A stretch of 64,000 nucleotides of DNA from Persicaria tinctoria. Lineage: Eukaryota; Streptophyta; Magnoliopsida; Caryophyllales; Polygonaceae. The DNA is taken from contig JBANSL010000017.1 of NCBI GenBank assembly GCA_037127255.1, forward strand, positions 65,331,857 to 65,395,856. The letters are read 5' to 3'. This document shows positions 10,541-22,590 of the stretch, piece by piece (position 1 is the stretch's first letter; each line of letters begins with the position of its first letter). Made by a program: the position numbers and the translations under genes. Below the pieces are notes generated by a model. That model was not told where the DNA came from, did no database searches, and worked only from the letters and a program-made list of their open reading frames with translations.

Positions 10541-11640
10541 GGAAATTTTATTAGATAATATTATTGTTTAAGAAACCGGCAAAGTTATCCATTTTTAATT
10601 AAATTCGGGTAGCTTTGGGCTCAAGGATAAACCTTGGGCCCAAAGAACACCAAACGGGCTTGAACAATGGGCCTCCTTCGGGCCCAAGGAAAACCTAGGC
10701 CAAGGAGACAGGAGAGCACCACAGATCTAGTTTTTGCCATGGCGGCAGAGCAAACGGAAACTTCTCAGGCCGCGACTAGGGACATCGGCGGCTGGAGAAG
10801 CCGGGATGACTAGGGAAAGTGAGCGAGAGAGTTGGAAGAAGCCCGGAAGAGTAGGCGGCGCACCGGGGAGAGCCCACCGGAACACCAAACCGCAACCAAC
10901 GGGGATGACAGGACGATTCCAGATCTGGCAGACCCGGGGTACAAACCAGATCGGGAAAGAACCCGACCCTAACATAGGAAGAAAGGGGAGGGAGGGCAGG
11001 TGGGATAGATGAAGGACCTGATGAGAATGAGGAAGATGATGAACGACCTGATGAGGGCGAACTCAAGAGCCAACCATCGAAGGCGCAGAAGTTCGAAATG
11101 GATAGGAACGGAGGAGGAAAAGGGATCCTCGACCATAGATTTGCAAAAGCCCCAAGGTAATTGAGTAATTTGCTTGGATAATAGTAAGTTGCGAAGAACA
11201 ACTCAACAAGGAGTAGATACGAGACGACAAACGACGAGATGGTAGACCGGGAAGATAAATCGAACCCAAACGAAGTAGGTTAGGGCGATTTGAAAACAAA
11301 TTTGGGGGTTCTAACTAGGAGTTTCATATGGTGTTTGTTCCATTAACGATTGGAGCCCATAAGGGATTTTCACGAGCCTGAGGGAGGAAAACCCCAACCA
11401 GAGAGTGAGATCTCGAAGAGGCGTTGTGGTGGTGGCGAGGGGTATTAAACTCGGGTAAACGACAACCGGAGCCGAGGTAGGGCGGTCGAAATCGATGTTT
11501 ATCAAGCCGGTGAAGCGGACTATGGCTCCCGAAGGAGGTGTGGGGCTCCCGGAGGAGGTGTGAGGCTCCCGGAAGGGAGGGTTGGAACTCTCCAAAAGAG
11601 AGTTTTTTTCTTCCGCAATATATTCTCATTTATGTATACC
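10541..11640. other. GC-rich block, probably retroelement untranslated or 5' sequence
   Basis: Several overlapping open frames on both strands look like by-products of GC-rich composition; none has a domain I know. A small tandem repeat (GGCTCCCGGAGGAGGTGTG type, about 11524-11580) is present. The composition contrasts sharply with the AT-rich flanks. Confidence 0.35.
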
Positions 11641-12280
11641 CATCGAATAGTTTCCACCAATAATAATATTATTAGTTAAACAAAATAAACATAAAAATAA
11701 ATAAAACATCAATTTTGCACATGGCATGGGTCAAGACACTCTCCACACCAAGGTAACCCCTGTCCTCCCTTTACCTTAAGGTTTTGCCTACAACTATGAG
11801 GTTGACTTATAGTTACCTTAAGGTAATGAAAACTCTGGTTTGTGTTTGTGCTCTCATGGTGATATATTAAAGTTGCCTACCAAAAGAAATGGATTTTTCG
11901 CATCGTAACCCTATGATTAGATTTGAAGAATAAAGACAGTCAAAAGAAAAATTAATAAAATCAAACTATTATGTACTTTTTTTTACAGTAGGCAAGAAGT
12001 ATATCGACAAAGCGATCTTGAAGCCATTAAAAGATGGCTTGTAAGACCTTACGCAGAGGGTCGCCAGTCAAAAGAAAGAAAAAAGATCTAAGATTACAAG
12101 TATACATTAATTTAAATCTAAAATTTATTTAGAATTGGACATGCGGCTTAGACGGCTTGGTCATGCGGCTTAGACGGCTTGCATGCAATCTATTGCAATT
12201 GTTAGATTGGCTTAGTCGGCTGCGAATTTGGCACCGAAGCGGACATGGGCTAGCGTTAACAGCTTCTTTTGGTTTATGGG
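11641..12280. other. Non-coding interval with a 22-bp repeat
   Basis: AT-rich sequence with no gene. CATGCGGCTTAGACGGCTTG occurs twice in tandem at about 12140-12182. Confidence 0.5.
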
Positions 12281-13135
12281 AGCCGAAAGGAGGTAGTTGG
12301 TGGTGAGATTGGTAGTGATTGATTAAGAATTGGATTTTTAATGGGAGAGAGGTGAAGTCTAACGGGGGATCAGTTTGTGGGTTAAAAATTTGGGTTGGAT
12401 TTGTAACAAAATTAAGGGAAAGGTTAGGGTTAAGATTGGTTTGTAGAGGGTTATGATTTGTGGTTTGGTTTTTTTGTTCTTTGGAAGCAGCCCTCGGAGA
12501 GAGAGGCCGATTTCAGAAAAGTGTTTTGATTGTACAGTTTTGGAGGAAGGGTAAACAGATTGAAGATGTGGGGAGAAGAAGTGAGAAAGTCGGCAAGGAG
12601 ATCTGGCGGCATCGACCACCATACGGTGGTGGAGGACAGGGTGGCGGCGTGGGGTCGGGCATCTGCTGACTAGATGTCGTGTCGAGTCGAGAGCCACCAG
12701 ACACCAGGGAACGGTGAAGTCGGAGGGGAGAAGGATGAAAGAGCAGCTGGCGGAGCCGACAACCAGGAGGCGGAGGGAGGACCCCCCCGAAGACCTGCGA
12801 ACCCAGATGACTAGATCGGGAGCCGCAACAAAGGGCGAGGGTCCAGAACACCATAGAGCCCACCAGGGAAGGTCGACGGAGGAGGCCCAACCGCGGCAAC
12901 GTTGGCGGCGGCGGCAAACTGCAAAGAAAAACAATTAAAATTTAAGGATTTGGTTAATTTGGGTTGTGTTGAGAGGTGATGCTGGAGGAGTTGTGGGTGT
13001 GTGGGTCGAGGCCGGCCCAAAGCCAGCCGGAGGTGTAGGAGTTGTTCACATGATGGTGGCGACAACCGTGGCGACTAGGGTTGAAGTGGGGGCTGGTTAA
13101 GTTTTAGGGTTAGGATTTGGACTTTGAGGTTTGAG
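12281..13135. other. Second GC-rich block, unclassified
   Basis: Minus-strand open frames rich in Pro, Arg and Ser, but no recognisable domain. On the minus strand the block runs CCGCCGCCGCC..GTTGCCGCGG, in style like the GC-rich 5' part of the LINE at 50538. It could be a LINE 5' fragment or a captured gene segment. Confidence 0.3.
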
Positions 13136-14492
13136 ATACAATACGTTCTTCTTCCAAACTATTATGTACTTAATTGAGTTTTTTATACTTCGAATTTTCT
13201 GTAATTCTAATAAACTTTATGTCTCTTGCTAATATTTCTGTAATTCCAATTTTAATCGTTCCAATTTTTTAATAAATGACCTATAAAAATCTTACTTTGC
13301 TATATAGAATGTAATTGTAATAAGCTTACTTTATGTTTCTCACTATCAATGTAAAATGTAAACATAAAAACTTTACTTGGTCTCTTCGGAGACATCTGAT
13401 AAAAAAAAAAACTTTACTTGACTACCATGTTTCATGCTAATATTTTTGAAAATTTTATTTATAAGATAAAATTTTAATTAGACTTTTTTTTATCTCATTC
13501 TATAATTCGACTTTAAATTGTGTATATATAAATATATAATTTGTGATAAAATTTGTGATAAAATTTTAAATTGTGTATATATATAAATATAGAAACTAAA
13601 ACACTAAGAAAAAGTACAATTTTTTTGTTGTCATCGAGCAATCATTTTTTAAATCTTGGTAATGTATACTCCTAAAATGCTAATTTTACTATGGAAAAAT
13701 ATTTATCTTTAATTGGCATTAAATGAGCAAAAAAAGCTTCTTTTACTAGATTCGTGTGGTAAATAATGATTTCTAAAATTTTGCCGAATACCCTAGGGGT
13801 TTGAAATATTTTACCTCATGCCCAAAACTTGTGTTTTGATTGAAATTTTGACTTTGGACTTTTGTAAGGGTAAATATTGCAATATTGATAAATTATATGG
13901 AGGTTTTAAACAAATAAACAAAAAGTTTCTAAAGTCACATTCAGCCAAGGCAAAGATTGCTTTTTTAGAACAAGTTAAAAATGCTTTTTTTTTTTTGATT
14001 CAAAGTTAAAAATGCTTTTTAGAGCAAGACAAAAGTGTTTAAAAAATGTCTAAATTAGTTGTGAAGTAATCGAAATGGCTGTAGTAAACATTTCCCGTTT
14101 ATGACAACAGGTATTCAAAATTCTTTTTTATTAACCGATAATAATTTGGCTTTAGGGACAGACCCTAAACGCTTAACAGATGTTCAAATACAGTGTCTCC
14201 TAATCGAAATCGTGGTGTATGTTTGTAAATTTCAAGTTGCAAATCTAATAGTATTGTTGTCAATTTACAAGCAATTAATATATATTTGTGTTGTGAGACT
14301 TTTAAAGTAAACTAATGAGATATGAAATTCAAGTTGCAGCTTCGATCAGCATACTCAAAAAAAGGTCCAAAACGCTATAAACAGATCTGCAAAACCAATA
14401 TTGGCTTCATATCTCTCTATTAGTAGATCGAGTTGATGCACACAAAGAAAAAAAAAAGAGTATTGCCTCTATATATTGTTGGTGTACGTTGT
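13136..14492. other. AT-rich intergenic DNA
   Basis: No gene supported; short open frames at 13818 and 14101 have no recognisable content. It contains the retroposon stump listed separately. Confidence 0.5.
13380..13406 (+). mobile_element. Second UUCG-hairpin retroposon stump (27 bp)
   Basis: GTCTC-TTCG-GAGAC-ATCTGAT plus an A tail lies between two copies of AAAAACTTTACTTG (13366-13379 and 13407-13420), a 14-bp target-site duplication with overlap into the A tail. The inserted sequence starts at the same base as the copy at 1369. Confidence 0.7.
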
Positions 14493-15016
14493 AGCTGGCA
14501 AAATCAGCGAGCTTTTGGTCCAAGAAGCCAAGTTGCTAGTGCGGAGCTTGCAAGAGGAACTGATGATGATGAACAGCTTCCTCGGGGACATGGAGGCTAG
14601 GGATCGTTAAGAAGCCAGACCACCATTAGACAGATGTTATTGAGACTTACATCCTTGAAGCTAAACCTTCAACCAATTGTCGGAAGACCTCCTTAAAAGG
14701 TATGCTTGCTTCTGTACCTCCCTTGTACGCACCCACCAAGTCGGCTCTGAGATTGAGGACATCAAAGAAAAGATAAATGAAGCCATGGAGCTAGAGGTGG
14801 GAAAAATATATTGGTGAAAATGTGGTAATTAGAGGGAGCAGGAATAGAGTTAGCCGGATGAGAAGAATCGCCTATCCCCATGCCAAAGAGGAGGATGTGG
14901 TTGCATTGGCCTTCAAGAAGACATCAACGTACAGATCCGTCTGGTTGCTGACTGCTGAGGCTACCAAAATCCAGGTGCTATCGATTGTTGGGATGGACGA
15001 CATTTTGATTGCATAA
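14493..15016 (+). pseudogene. NLR (CC-NB-LRR) pseudogene, 5' part
   Basis: The 5' end reads as an Rx-type coiled-coil domain: KISELLVQEAKLLVRSLQEE, then MMMNSFLGDMEARDR and a stop. In other frames follow SEIEDIKEKINEAMEL (end of the CC domain), then YPHAKEEDVVAL and IQVLSIVGMDD. The last corresponds to the linker and the 'VVSIVGMGGLGKTT' P-loop region, but the P-loop itself is lost. Such proteins are intracellular immune receptors. At least three frame breaks are present. A TIR element begins 8 bp downstream (15024), and LRR pieces resume at 17047. Confidence 0.7.
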
Positions 15017-15023
15017 CATTATA

Positions 15024-15680
15024 CCTGAGCAGACATGGACTAACCCGTCCGGCCCGCCCAACCCGCCCTGTAAAATATGCGGGCTTGGGTAAGGTAATTG
15101 GCCCGACTTGGCCCGGCCTGGTTGGCCCATATGGCGGGCTTGGGCTAAGGGTTAAGCCCAAGCGGGCCGGTAGGCCCGGCCCGCCTATATATATTAATTA
15201 TATTAATTTTTATATATTTGTATTAAAATACTACGGAGTATATGTATTGATTATATAATATCTAAACTTTTACATCTATTACTTTATAAATACTAATAGT
15301 TTTTACATCGCATATAAATTAAGAAATACAATAGTACTTAATATATTATCTTAAAAAAAAATCATTGAAATGAACCTACATAAAGATTATAGTGTGTAAT
15401 TTCACATTTATGTAACTTGTATACATTTGTTTTGTATAAAATTTCAATCTTTTAAGACACTTAGCACATTTTTATAGTTTGAGATCAAACATAAAAATAA
15501 TAAAATAAAAATAATATTTTACAAAATTATAATGGGCGGCCCGGTGGGCTACCCGGCCCGCCCATGTGGGCGGGTTTGGACAAGAGAGCTGGCCCAAAAA
15601 CCGGGTCTAACCCAAGCCCGGCCCGCTAAAATGGGCCAAAATATTCCCATAGGCCCGGCCCAAGCCCGCCCATGCTCAGG
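15024..15680. mobile_element. Non-autonomous TIR element with GGCCCG-rich ends
   Basis: The ends CCTGAGCA...GACATGG and CCATGCTCAGG form inverted repeats. Both terminal ~150 bp are packed with GGCCCG/CGGGCC motifs around an AT-rich core. TATA abuts both ends (15020-15023 and 15681-15684). The superfamily is uncertain because no clear 3-, 8- or 9-bp duplication is visible. It sits inside the NLR pseudogene. Confidence 0.65.
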
Positions 15681-16198
15681 TATATATGGTTATTAGTTTC
15701 AAAAGATCGAGTGGGCCGCTCAACAAATCCTAGTACGTTGAGCTATTGAGAGATGCCGGTGGGGAAACTATGCGAAAGGAGGAAGCCTGCAGCCTTCAAG
15801 TACTGGAGGGTAACAAGGCTGCATTTATTTATCCGGTTGGGTTAGTGTTCGATCTCCAAAGTGCAGCCTCTTCAATCATTTAATTTGTTGCACGTACGGG
15901 TATTCTTTTACAAAAGTGTATAGGCCGTTAGCAAGTGCAGTATATATCCACCAAATATTTGGCCTGTGAATTTCTACCATTTAGTTGAGACTCGAGAGTC
16001 CATATGTTCTGCATCAGGTTCGAACTGGTACGTGTTGGATTGGGTCTCACTAACTCTAATTGTAATACCTTAATGCAAACATTTCTCGGCTGAAGCAAAT
16101 CTATCGTAATCCATATCAAAGCAATATGCCCCAAACAGCCATACTTATTTTTTTAAATTACAAGTTGCAACTTTAATACAGCAGTTGTTTAAATGGAT
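15681..16198. other. Degraded interval inside the NLR pseudogene
   Basis: No coding block recognised. By position it should derive from the NB-ARC part of the NLR gene or from another insertion. Confidence 0.3.
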
Positions 16199-16961
16199 CC
16201 ATTGGACAATGCGGACACTTCGATCACATGTGACTCGGATGGATCATGCTCAACTTACAAATGAGAACTTGGATTATATATTATATATGTACACAAGTAC
16301 ACCTCTCACAAATATAAGACTCACGTATGCCACTCGACTCAAGAGAATAACCTCACTCTTTGGTGGATCCCACACTCATGTGATCGAGACGCCCTCATGC
16401 TCAATCGATCACACCTATTGACCAACCCATACACTCTAGTGTATGATCGAGACACCCTCATTCTCAATCGATCATACACTAGGACTCACACTCACTAGTA
16501 TGTGATCGAGACGCCCTCGTGCTCGATCGATCACATACTAGGCTACACAACACCTCGATCACATGCTCACACTCATTTAATTTGGAGGAGCACTCATCTC
16601 ACCCGCTCACTCCCCAACTCACACACCACTAAGCCTATTTATAGGCCATGCCATCTCTTACAAGAAGCTCCTAGAACATCTCTAGAATACTCCAATACTA
16701 GATTCATCTCTATGCTTCTAGACTCCTCCATACATTTTCCTAAGGTTCTCCAAGCTTACGGAGAACTCTACACAAGTCTAGACACACCTAGACTCTTCAC
16801 GGTTCCGGAACCTTCCATAAGGTTCCGCACTCTTCCATATGCTTCTAGAATATTCCACCACATTCCGGAGACTTCCGCCATATTCCACATTCTTCCGGAA
16901 TGTTCCACAATTTAGCCAAAAACACATTTTCATGTATGTGAAATATGAATTATTGTCCAAC
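16199..16961 (-). mobile_element. Solo LTR, minus orientation
   Basis: The two ends are mirror images, ATTGGACAAT at 16201 and ATTGTCCAA at 16952, as in LTRs that begin TGTTGGACAAT and end ATTGTCCAACA. A TATA box (CTATAAATA) lies at 16635-16643 on the minus strand. The flanks GGATC (16195-16199) and GGATT (16962-16966) resemble a 5-bp duplication. No internal region or second LTR is present. It interrupts the NLR pseudogene. Confidence 0.55.
16378..16538. repeat. Three tandem palindromic repeats in the solo LTR
   Basis: Three units about 60-62 bp apart (near 16380, 16442 and 16502). Each holds a near-palindrome of the form GTGATCGAGACGCCCTC followed by GTGCTCGATCGATCAC. They lie downstream of the LTR TATA box in the element's own orientation. 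Confidence 0.75.
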
Positions 16962-17046
16962 GGATTATGAATTGCAATTGCAAGTTTTTACAGTAAACAA
17001 TAAGATCGAACACAGATGTTGACAACTTACAAACAATTGAGACAGC

Positions 17047-17795
17047 TTGCAAGAATGGAAGGAGACGAAGCCCACATTATTTATTTTCCTTGTGATGGAT
17101 GAAAATCATACTTCTCTTCAGAGGGATTTGAAATTCATCGTGGGCGCTAACTTAATGTACCTCTATCTAGATAAGGAATTCTACGTGGGTCAATTTACAC
17201 AGCTCAAAGAACTCCGTGTATCCATCCTTACAAACTTGGAGGATTGGAGGATTGAAGCAGGAGCAATGTCCCAACCGAGGAAGTTAGTAATTTTCAAGTG
17301 TGAAAAACTAAGGCGGCTTCCAGAGGGATTGCAATTCAGATTTACACCTTACAAGAATGAGAGATGAATTCAAACATAGAGTAAAAGTAGGAGGAGAAGA
17401 TGCGCACATCATTCAGCACATCCCTGGAGTTCATTTTAGTCTGGTTTAATTATGTATATGCACGTACCTAAGACTCTAAGAGGCCTAGATGAAATTCTTC
17501 AAGTAATTAAGCAATTTATATCAAATTTCATATTCAAGAGTGACATTAATTTATCTATCACCTATGAATATGATTACCAGCGCGTTAAAACCTCTAGATT
17601 GATGTAACTCGTAAGAGCACCTGATGTGTTTTGGACTTTTGGTTGCAAGTACTGTATTTTGTGTTGACTTCCAGAGGGTCTGAAATTCATCACAACATTG
17701 CAGGAACTACAAATTGGAGGAATGGGAGGTGAATTAAAGATGAGAGTCAGAGGAGTGGAGGATGCCCACATCATTCAACATGTCCTTCAAATTGA
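17047..17795 (+). pseudogene. NLR pseudogene, 3' LRR part with duplicated C terminus
   Basis: An open 106-codon stretch reads like the last LRRs of a CNL: LMYLYLDKEFYVGQFTQLKE, then LEDWRIEAGAMSQPRKLVIF and CEKLRRLPEGLQF. The C-terminal tail appears twice: about 17365-17420 (GGEDAHIIQHIPG) and 17668-17795 (LPEGLKFITTLQELQIGG, then GVEDAHIIQHVLQID). The LRR region recognises effectors or restrains the receptor in the family. It belongs with the CC fragment at 14493. The NB-ARC core between them is missing. Confidence 0.7.
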
Positions 17796-18720
17796 TATTT
17801 AGGAGTACCAAAAGAGGACAAGGTGACAATCCTGAATAAAGCAATTTCTATCAAATTTCAGATCCAAGAGTCACATTTATACATAATGATTCCACTTATC
17901 TAGAAGTTGGATTAATATAATCACAATACGCGATTGTTCACTCTCATAAACACTAAATCTACAGTTGATTGTTCATTTAATGTTTTCCGTTTCAGATTTC
18001 TCATACATCTTGTAATTGATTGTGCATCACATATAGTTGAGATATCAGTAAAAATAACAGAGCTTCATTGGATATATCATAAGTGTTATATTAAGAGTAT
18101 CGATATACTCAAACGTATTTACACTACGTTGTAACTGAGTTGTTATTTAACTAGGATATTAATTAGTTGACTAGATAATAGCGGGTAGGCTAAGAGTTAA
18201 TTAGAAGAAGGAAAAGTTATTCTAGGTTGTATCTAGGACTCTAATAAAAGTGAAATAATAATGTGTTAAATCCTACGGATTTGACAACCCTAGGCGGAGA
18301 CGTTGGCTGGTTAAGAGCCGAACTTTATAACAATATCGTGTGTTCAAATTGCTTTACATTCAGCATTTTACATTTACAGTTGAATACATCAAACTGAATA
18401 ACAATTTTCTATGATGCAGTTCAACACCTTGAGATCGTATCTGCGAAAATTTACCATACTCTATTCATCTCTCCCCTCTAGAATATTTCGATCCTTTTTC
18501 TATCTCCTACTCTCTTGTTCACCAATCTTATGTTTGTAAATTGCAAGTTGGTAATTTCTTCAAATGCTTTTTTATTTCCGATCTCAATGGCCTCGAATTC
18601 AAACACACAATATATAAAAATTCTCTTAATTGCAAGTACATAAGTTTTGCTGATACCAAAATCAATCCTATTTTTTTCCGTAAAAGAAAAGAAAAACACC
18701 AATCAATTTGCATTGGGGAA
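17796..18720. other. Intergenic with an LTR-like remnant
   Basis: No gene. The segment about 18120-18370 resembles the R/U5 part of a plant LTR (CCTAGGCGGAGACGTTGG, then AGCCGAACTTTATAACAATA and TCGTGTGTTC). No boundaries could be placed. Confidence 0.3.
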
Positions 18721-19839
<1,119 letters not shown>

Positions 19840-19922
19840 GGATTTCGATGTCGAATCCTCAATTTGGATGTATGTGCTAGTGAGCTTGTGAGATGGATGA
19901 AACAACACTGGGGAATGGCATG

Positions 19923-19930
19923 TATTTATA
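19923..19930 (-). promoter_or_regulatory. TATA box of peroxidase copy 1
   Basis: TATAAATA on the minus strand, 84 bp before the ATG, within a block conserved in the second peroxidase gene. Confidence 0.7.
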
Positions 19931-20102
19931 CATGCCACTTAACCCACAAAAGTCTTCTTTTGTTGAACCGTTCATACTGCAAATATTAATAAATTAATTG
20001 TTAATTATTTCTGTTTATGCGTTTATTTTGTATGTTTTTGTTGCTATGCATTATTGTTGTGTGTTTGGGATGGATCCAAAATGGTAAACGCGGTTGAATC
20101 GT

Positions 20103-20108
20103 GGTCAA
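20103..20108 (-). promoter_or_regulatory. W-box in a conserved peroxidase promoter block
   Basis: TTGACC (minus strand), the WRKY binding core. It lies in a segment (CGGTTG.ATCG.GGTCAACT on +) that is conserved at the same relative place upstream of copy 2. This suggests, but does not prove, shared defence-type regulation. Confidence 0.4.
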
Positions 20109-20347
20109 CTTTTTTTATTAAACCGTGGAGGTGAGAGTGTGAACTATATGAAATTTAACATTTGTCTATATAGCTGCAATCATCTCTGAAGTTTCCTAAG
20201 TTTTTTCGCTCCTAATCAAGCTGATATATATCTTGCATTTATGTGTTGCAATGTGAATTAGGGGTATGGATGAACGAAATGATTAAATTGTTGGGTCGGG
20301 TTTGGGTAATATATAGTATCTATTTGGGTTTAATCAATGTTGGGTCG

Positions 20348-20739
20348 CAGGGTGGAGCCAGGAAAAATTTGTGGGGGCGGCTCAACTATATTTTTGGGAT
20401 TTTTTTTAAAAATATATATAAGATATAATTTTTGTTATAAAAAATATAGTAGAAAACACACTAAATTTATAATTTAAATAGCTATTTTAAGTTTAAAAAA
20501 CTAAAAGGAGGAAACAATCCATAAAGTGAAACTATAAGGATTCGAATTCATCATTCTATTCTCCAACATATACCAACTAAGCTAAGCAAACTCATTGATT
20601 CATTACTTTTTTAAACTATTTTTAACCTTTAAATTGTCAAAAATTACAAAAAACATACATATTTTTTTTTATTTTTTTTACGTTTTTCCCCAACCCAGGG
20701 GGGCCCGAGCCACCTCATGCCCCCCTCCCTCCGCCCCTA
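20348..20739. mobile_element. Non-autonomous hAT element (392 bp), same family as 1962
   Basis: Starts CAGGGTGGAGCCAGG and ends CTCCGCCCCTA, flanked by the 8-bp duplication TTGGGTCG (20340-20347 and 20740-20747). It shares the internal sequence, the GGGGGGC.CGAGCCACCTCATG end block and the tRNA-like segment with the element at 1962-2293. Confidence 0.88.
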
Positions 20740-20747
20740 TTGGGTCG

Positions 20748-21460
20748 GTTCAATGGCGAAAATATTTTATATTCGGATTAGATTGTTTAAATTCGGATCA
20801 AAATGGGTTTCAGGTTGCCGGATTTGGTCGAGTGAAATCGGGTCACATTTAATTTTATTATAAAATAATTATTATTTTTTATTTATCTTCATTGTTAACT
20901 ATAGTATTAAATTTCATTTATTTTGTTGGGATAAAAAATATGGCCATCCCACATTGATTGTGGGTGATATAACAAACCAAAATATAAGGAAGGGGAAGCT
21001 CCTACATAATGGCTTAAGCTTTTGTGTAAAGTGGTGGATCCCGATCTTATAACCAAAAATAAAATTAAAACCCGACACGACTCCCGATTTGATACGACCC
21101 GCTCGGAATTCTCGGAATCTCACATATTTAATTATATTAGATTTTATTATATGTAATTTATAAACTGAGGATGATAACGGTTATAGAGATGATCGAGTGA
21201 GTCGGGTCAAGGATGGGTTGAGTTTCTCTGTGTTCGGGTTATTTCGGACATCAAGTCAAAACATACAAGTCCCCCCATGTTTCACAAAATCCTAGCGGGT
21301 CGAATTAGGTCCTGGATTTGGGTGGTTTTGTTTCTCGTGTTGGATCTTATCAACTCATTAAATGTTATGATTATAACTTGTTAAATCTTGGTGTCAAATT
21401 TTCTGTTTTTGAAACCACCGTTTTATAACGTAAAATAATATTAGTACAAATATTACTTTT
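20748..21460. other. Degraded repeat DNA upstream of the short retroposon
   Basis: No gene. Two stretches rich in GGGTCGGG/CCCGAC (about 20748-20850 and 21065-21330) look like ends of an old TIR element. 20955-21060 contains a TRIM-like LTR scrap (CCCACATTGATTGTGGG). Confidence 0.3.
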
Positions 21461-21478
21461 AAGCACATGTTTCGTGAT

Positions 21479-21704
21479 CCCCTGCGTTGTCTCTACCAAC
21501 TGTCAAAAGATTTGGCGCACATTGTTCTGGTTTCAACATCGTCCGTCTTTGCTTGTTTCGACTTTCATTCTCTAGCTTTTTGCGGTGTATTTGTCTTTGT
21601 TGATTTATCGGTTACTTTAATAACGGTTTATCCGTTGCCGATCTTTCGGCCTCTCGAACCACCGGGAATGTCCGGTGCGTCGAATCCTTTCCGGTTAAAA
21701 AAAA
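21479..21704 (+). mobile_element. 5'-truncated LINE-type retroposon (226 bp)
   Basis: It ends in TTTCCGGTT plus an A tail and is flanked by an 18-bp duplication differing at one base: AAGCACATGTTTCGTGAT (21461-21478) and AAGCACATGTTTCATGAT (21705-21722). The 3' end shares GCCGATCTTTCGGCCTCTCG with the minus-strand element ending at 10009. Non-coding. Confidence 0.85.
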
Positions 21705-21773
21705 AAGCACATGTTTCATGATGGACTGTAGGGGCAACATGGTTTCCAACAAGGTCGCACATCTATGTCAACA

Positions 21774-22590
21774 TCTATCTATTAATATTACTAATTCTGC
21801 TAGCATTTTGCCGATGTGTCACGCCCACAATTAAAGTTGAATTTTTTATTCAAATGAGATTTTCTTATTGGTCAATATTATTGTGGAAAATTTAAAATAT
21901 TTGTTTCCTATTTTAAATATGATTTGAATCCGTTCCTTTTTTTTATTTTCGGCTATATTGCCGTAAATATTGAGACATTTTTCCATTTTTTTTTCCGATT
22001 GCAATATATTTATCTATCTATCTATCTATTAATATTACTAATTCTAATAGCATTTTGCTGACGTGTCACGCCCACAATTAAAGTTGAATGTTTTATTCAA
22101 ATGAGATTTTCTTTTTGGTCAATATTATTATGAAAACTTTAAAATATTTGTTTCCTATTTTAAATATGATTTGAATCCGTTCCTTTTTTTTTTCCGGTTA
22201 TATTGTCGTAAATATTGAGACATGTTTCCTTTTTTATCCGATTGCAATATATATATATATTATATTACTAATTCTACTAGCATTTCGCTGACATGTCACG
22301 CCAACAATTAAAGTTGAATTTTTTATTCAAATGAGATTTTCTTATTGGTCAATATTATTATGAAAACTTTAAAATATTTGTTTCCTATTTTAAATATGAT
22401 TTGAATCCATTCCCTTTTTTTATTTTCGGTTATATTGTCGTAAATATTGAGACATGTATCCATTTTTCCCCCGATTGCAATCTCTTTTCGGTTATATTGC
22501 TGATGTGTCACGCTCACAATTAAACTTGAATTTTTTATTCAAATGGTATTTTCTTATTGGACAATATTATTGTTGAAATTTTAAAATGTT
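21774..22590 (+). repeat. Tandem array of the Helitron 5' region (about 240 bp x 3.4)
   Basis: Units start at about 21774, 22021, 22256 and (partial) 22490. Each runs ATTAATATTACTAATTCT, then CACGCCCACAATTAAAGTTG and CAAATGAGATTTTC, then GATTTGAATCC.TTCC and a T-rich end. The array starts exactly at the Helitron 5' terminus. Confidence 0.85.

Noticed and set aside
10776..13065. Several 80-190 codon minus-strand frames
   Set aside because: Overlapping frames on both strands of GC-rich DNA; no domain, no splice or start context that singles one out.
16378..16538. CRISPR-like array
   Set aside because: Three imperfect palindromic units in a plant LTR; no spacer diversity and no cas genes.
16502..16915. 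137-codon plus-strand frame
   Set aside because: It lies inside the solo LTR and has no family; the AT/CT-rich composition explains the lack of stops.
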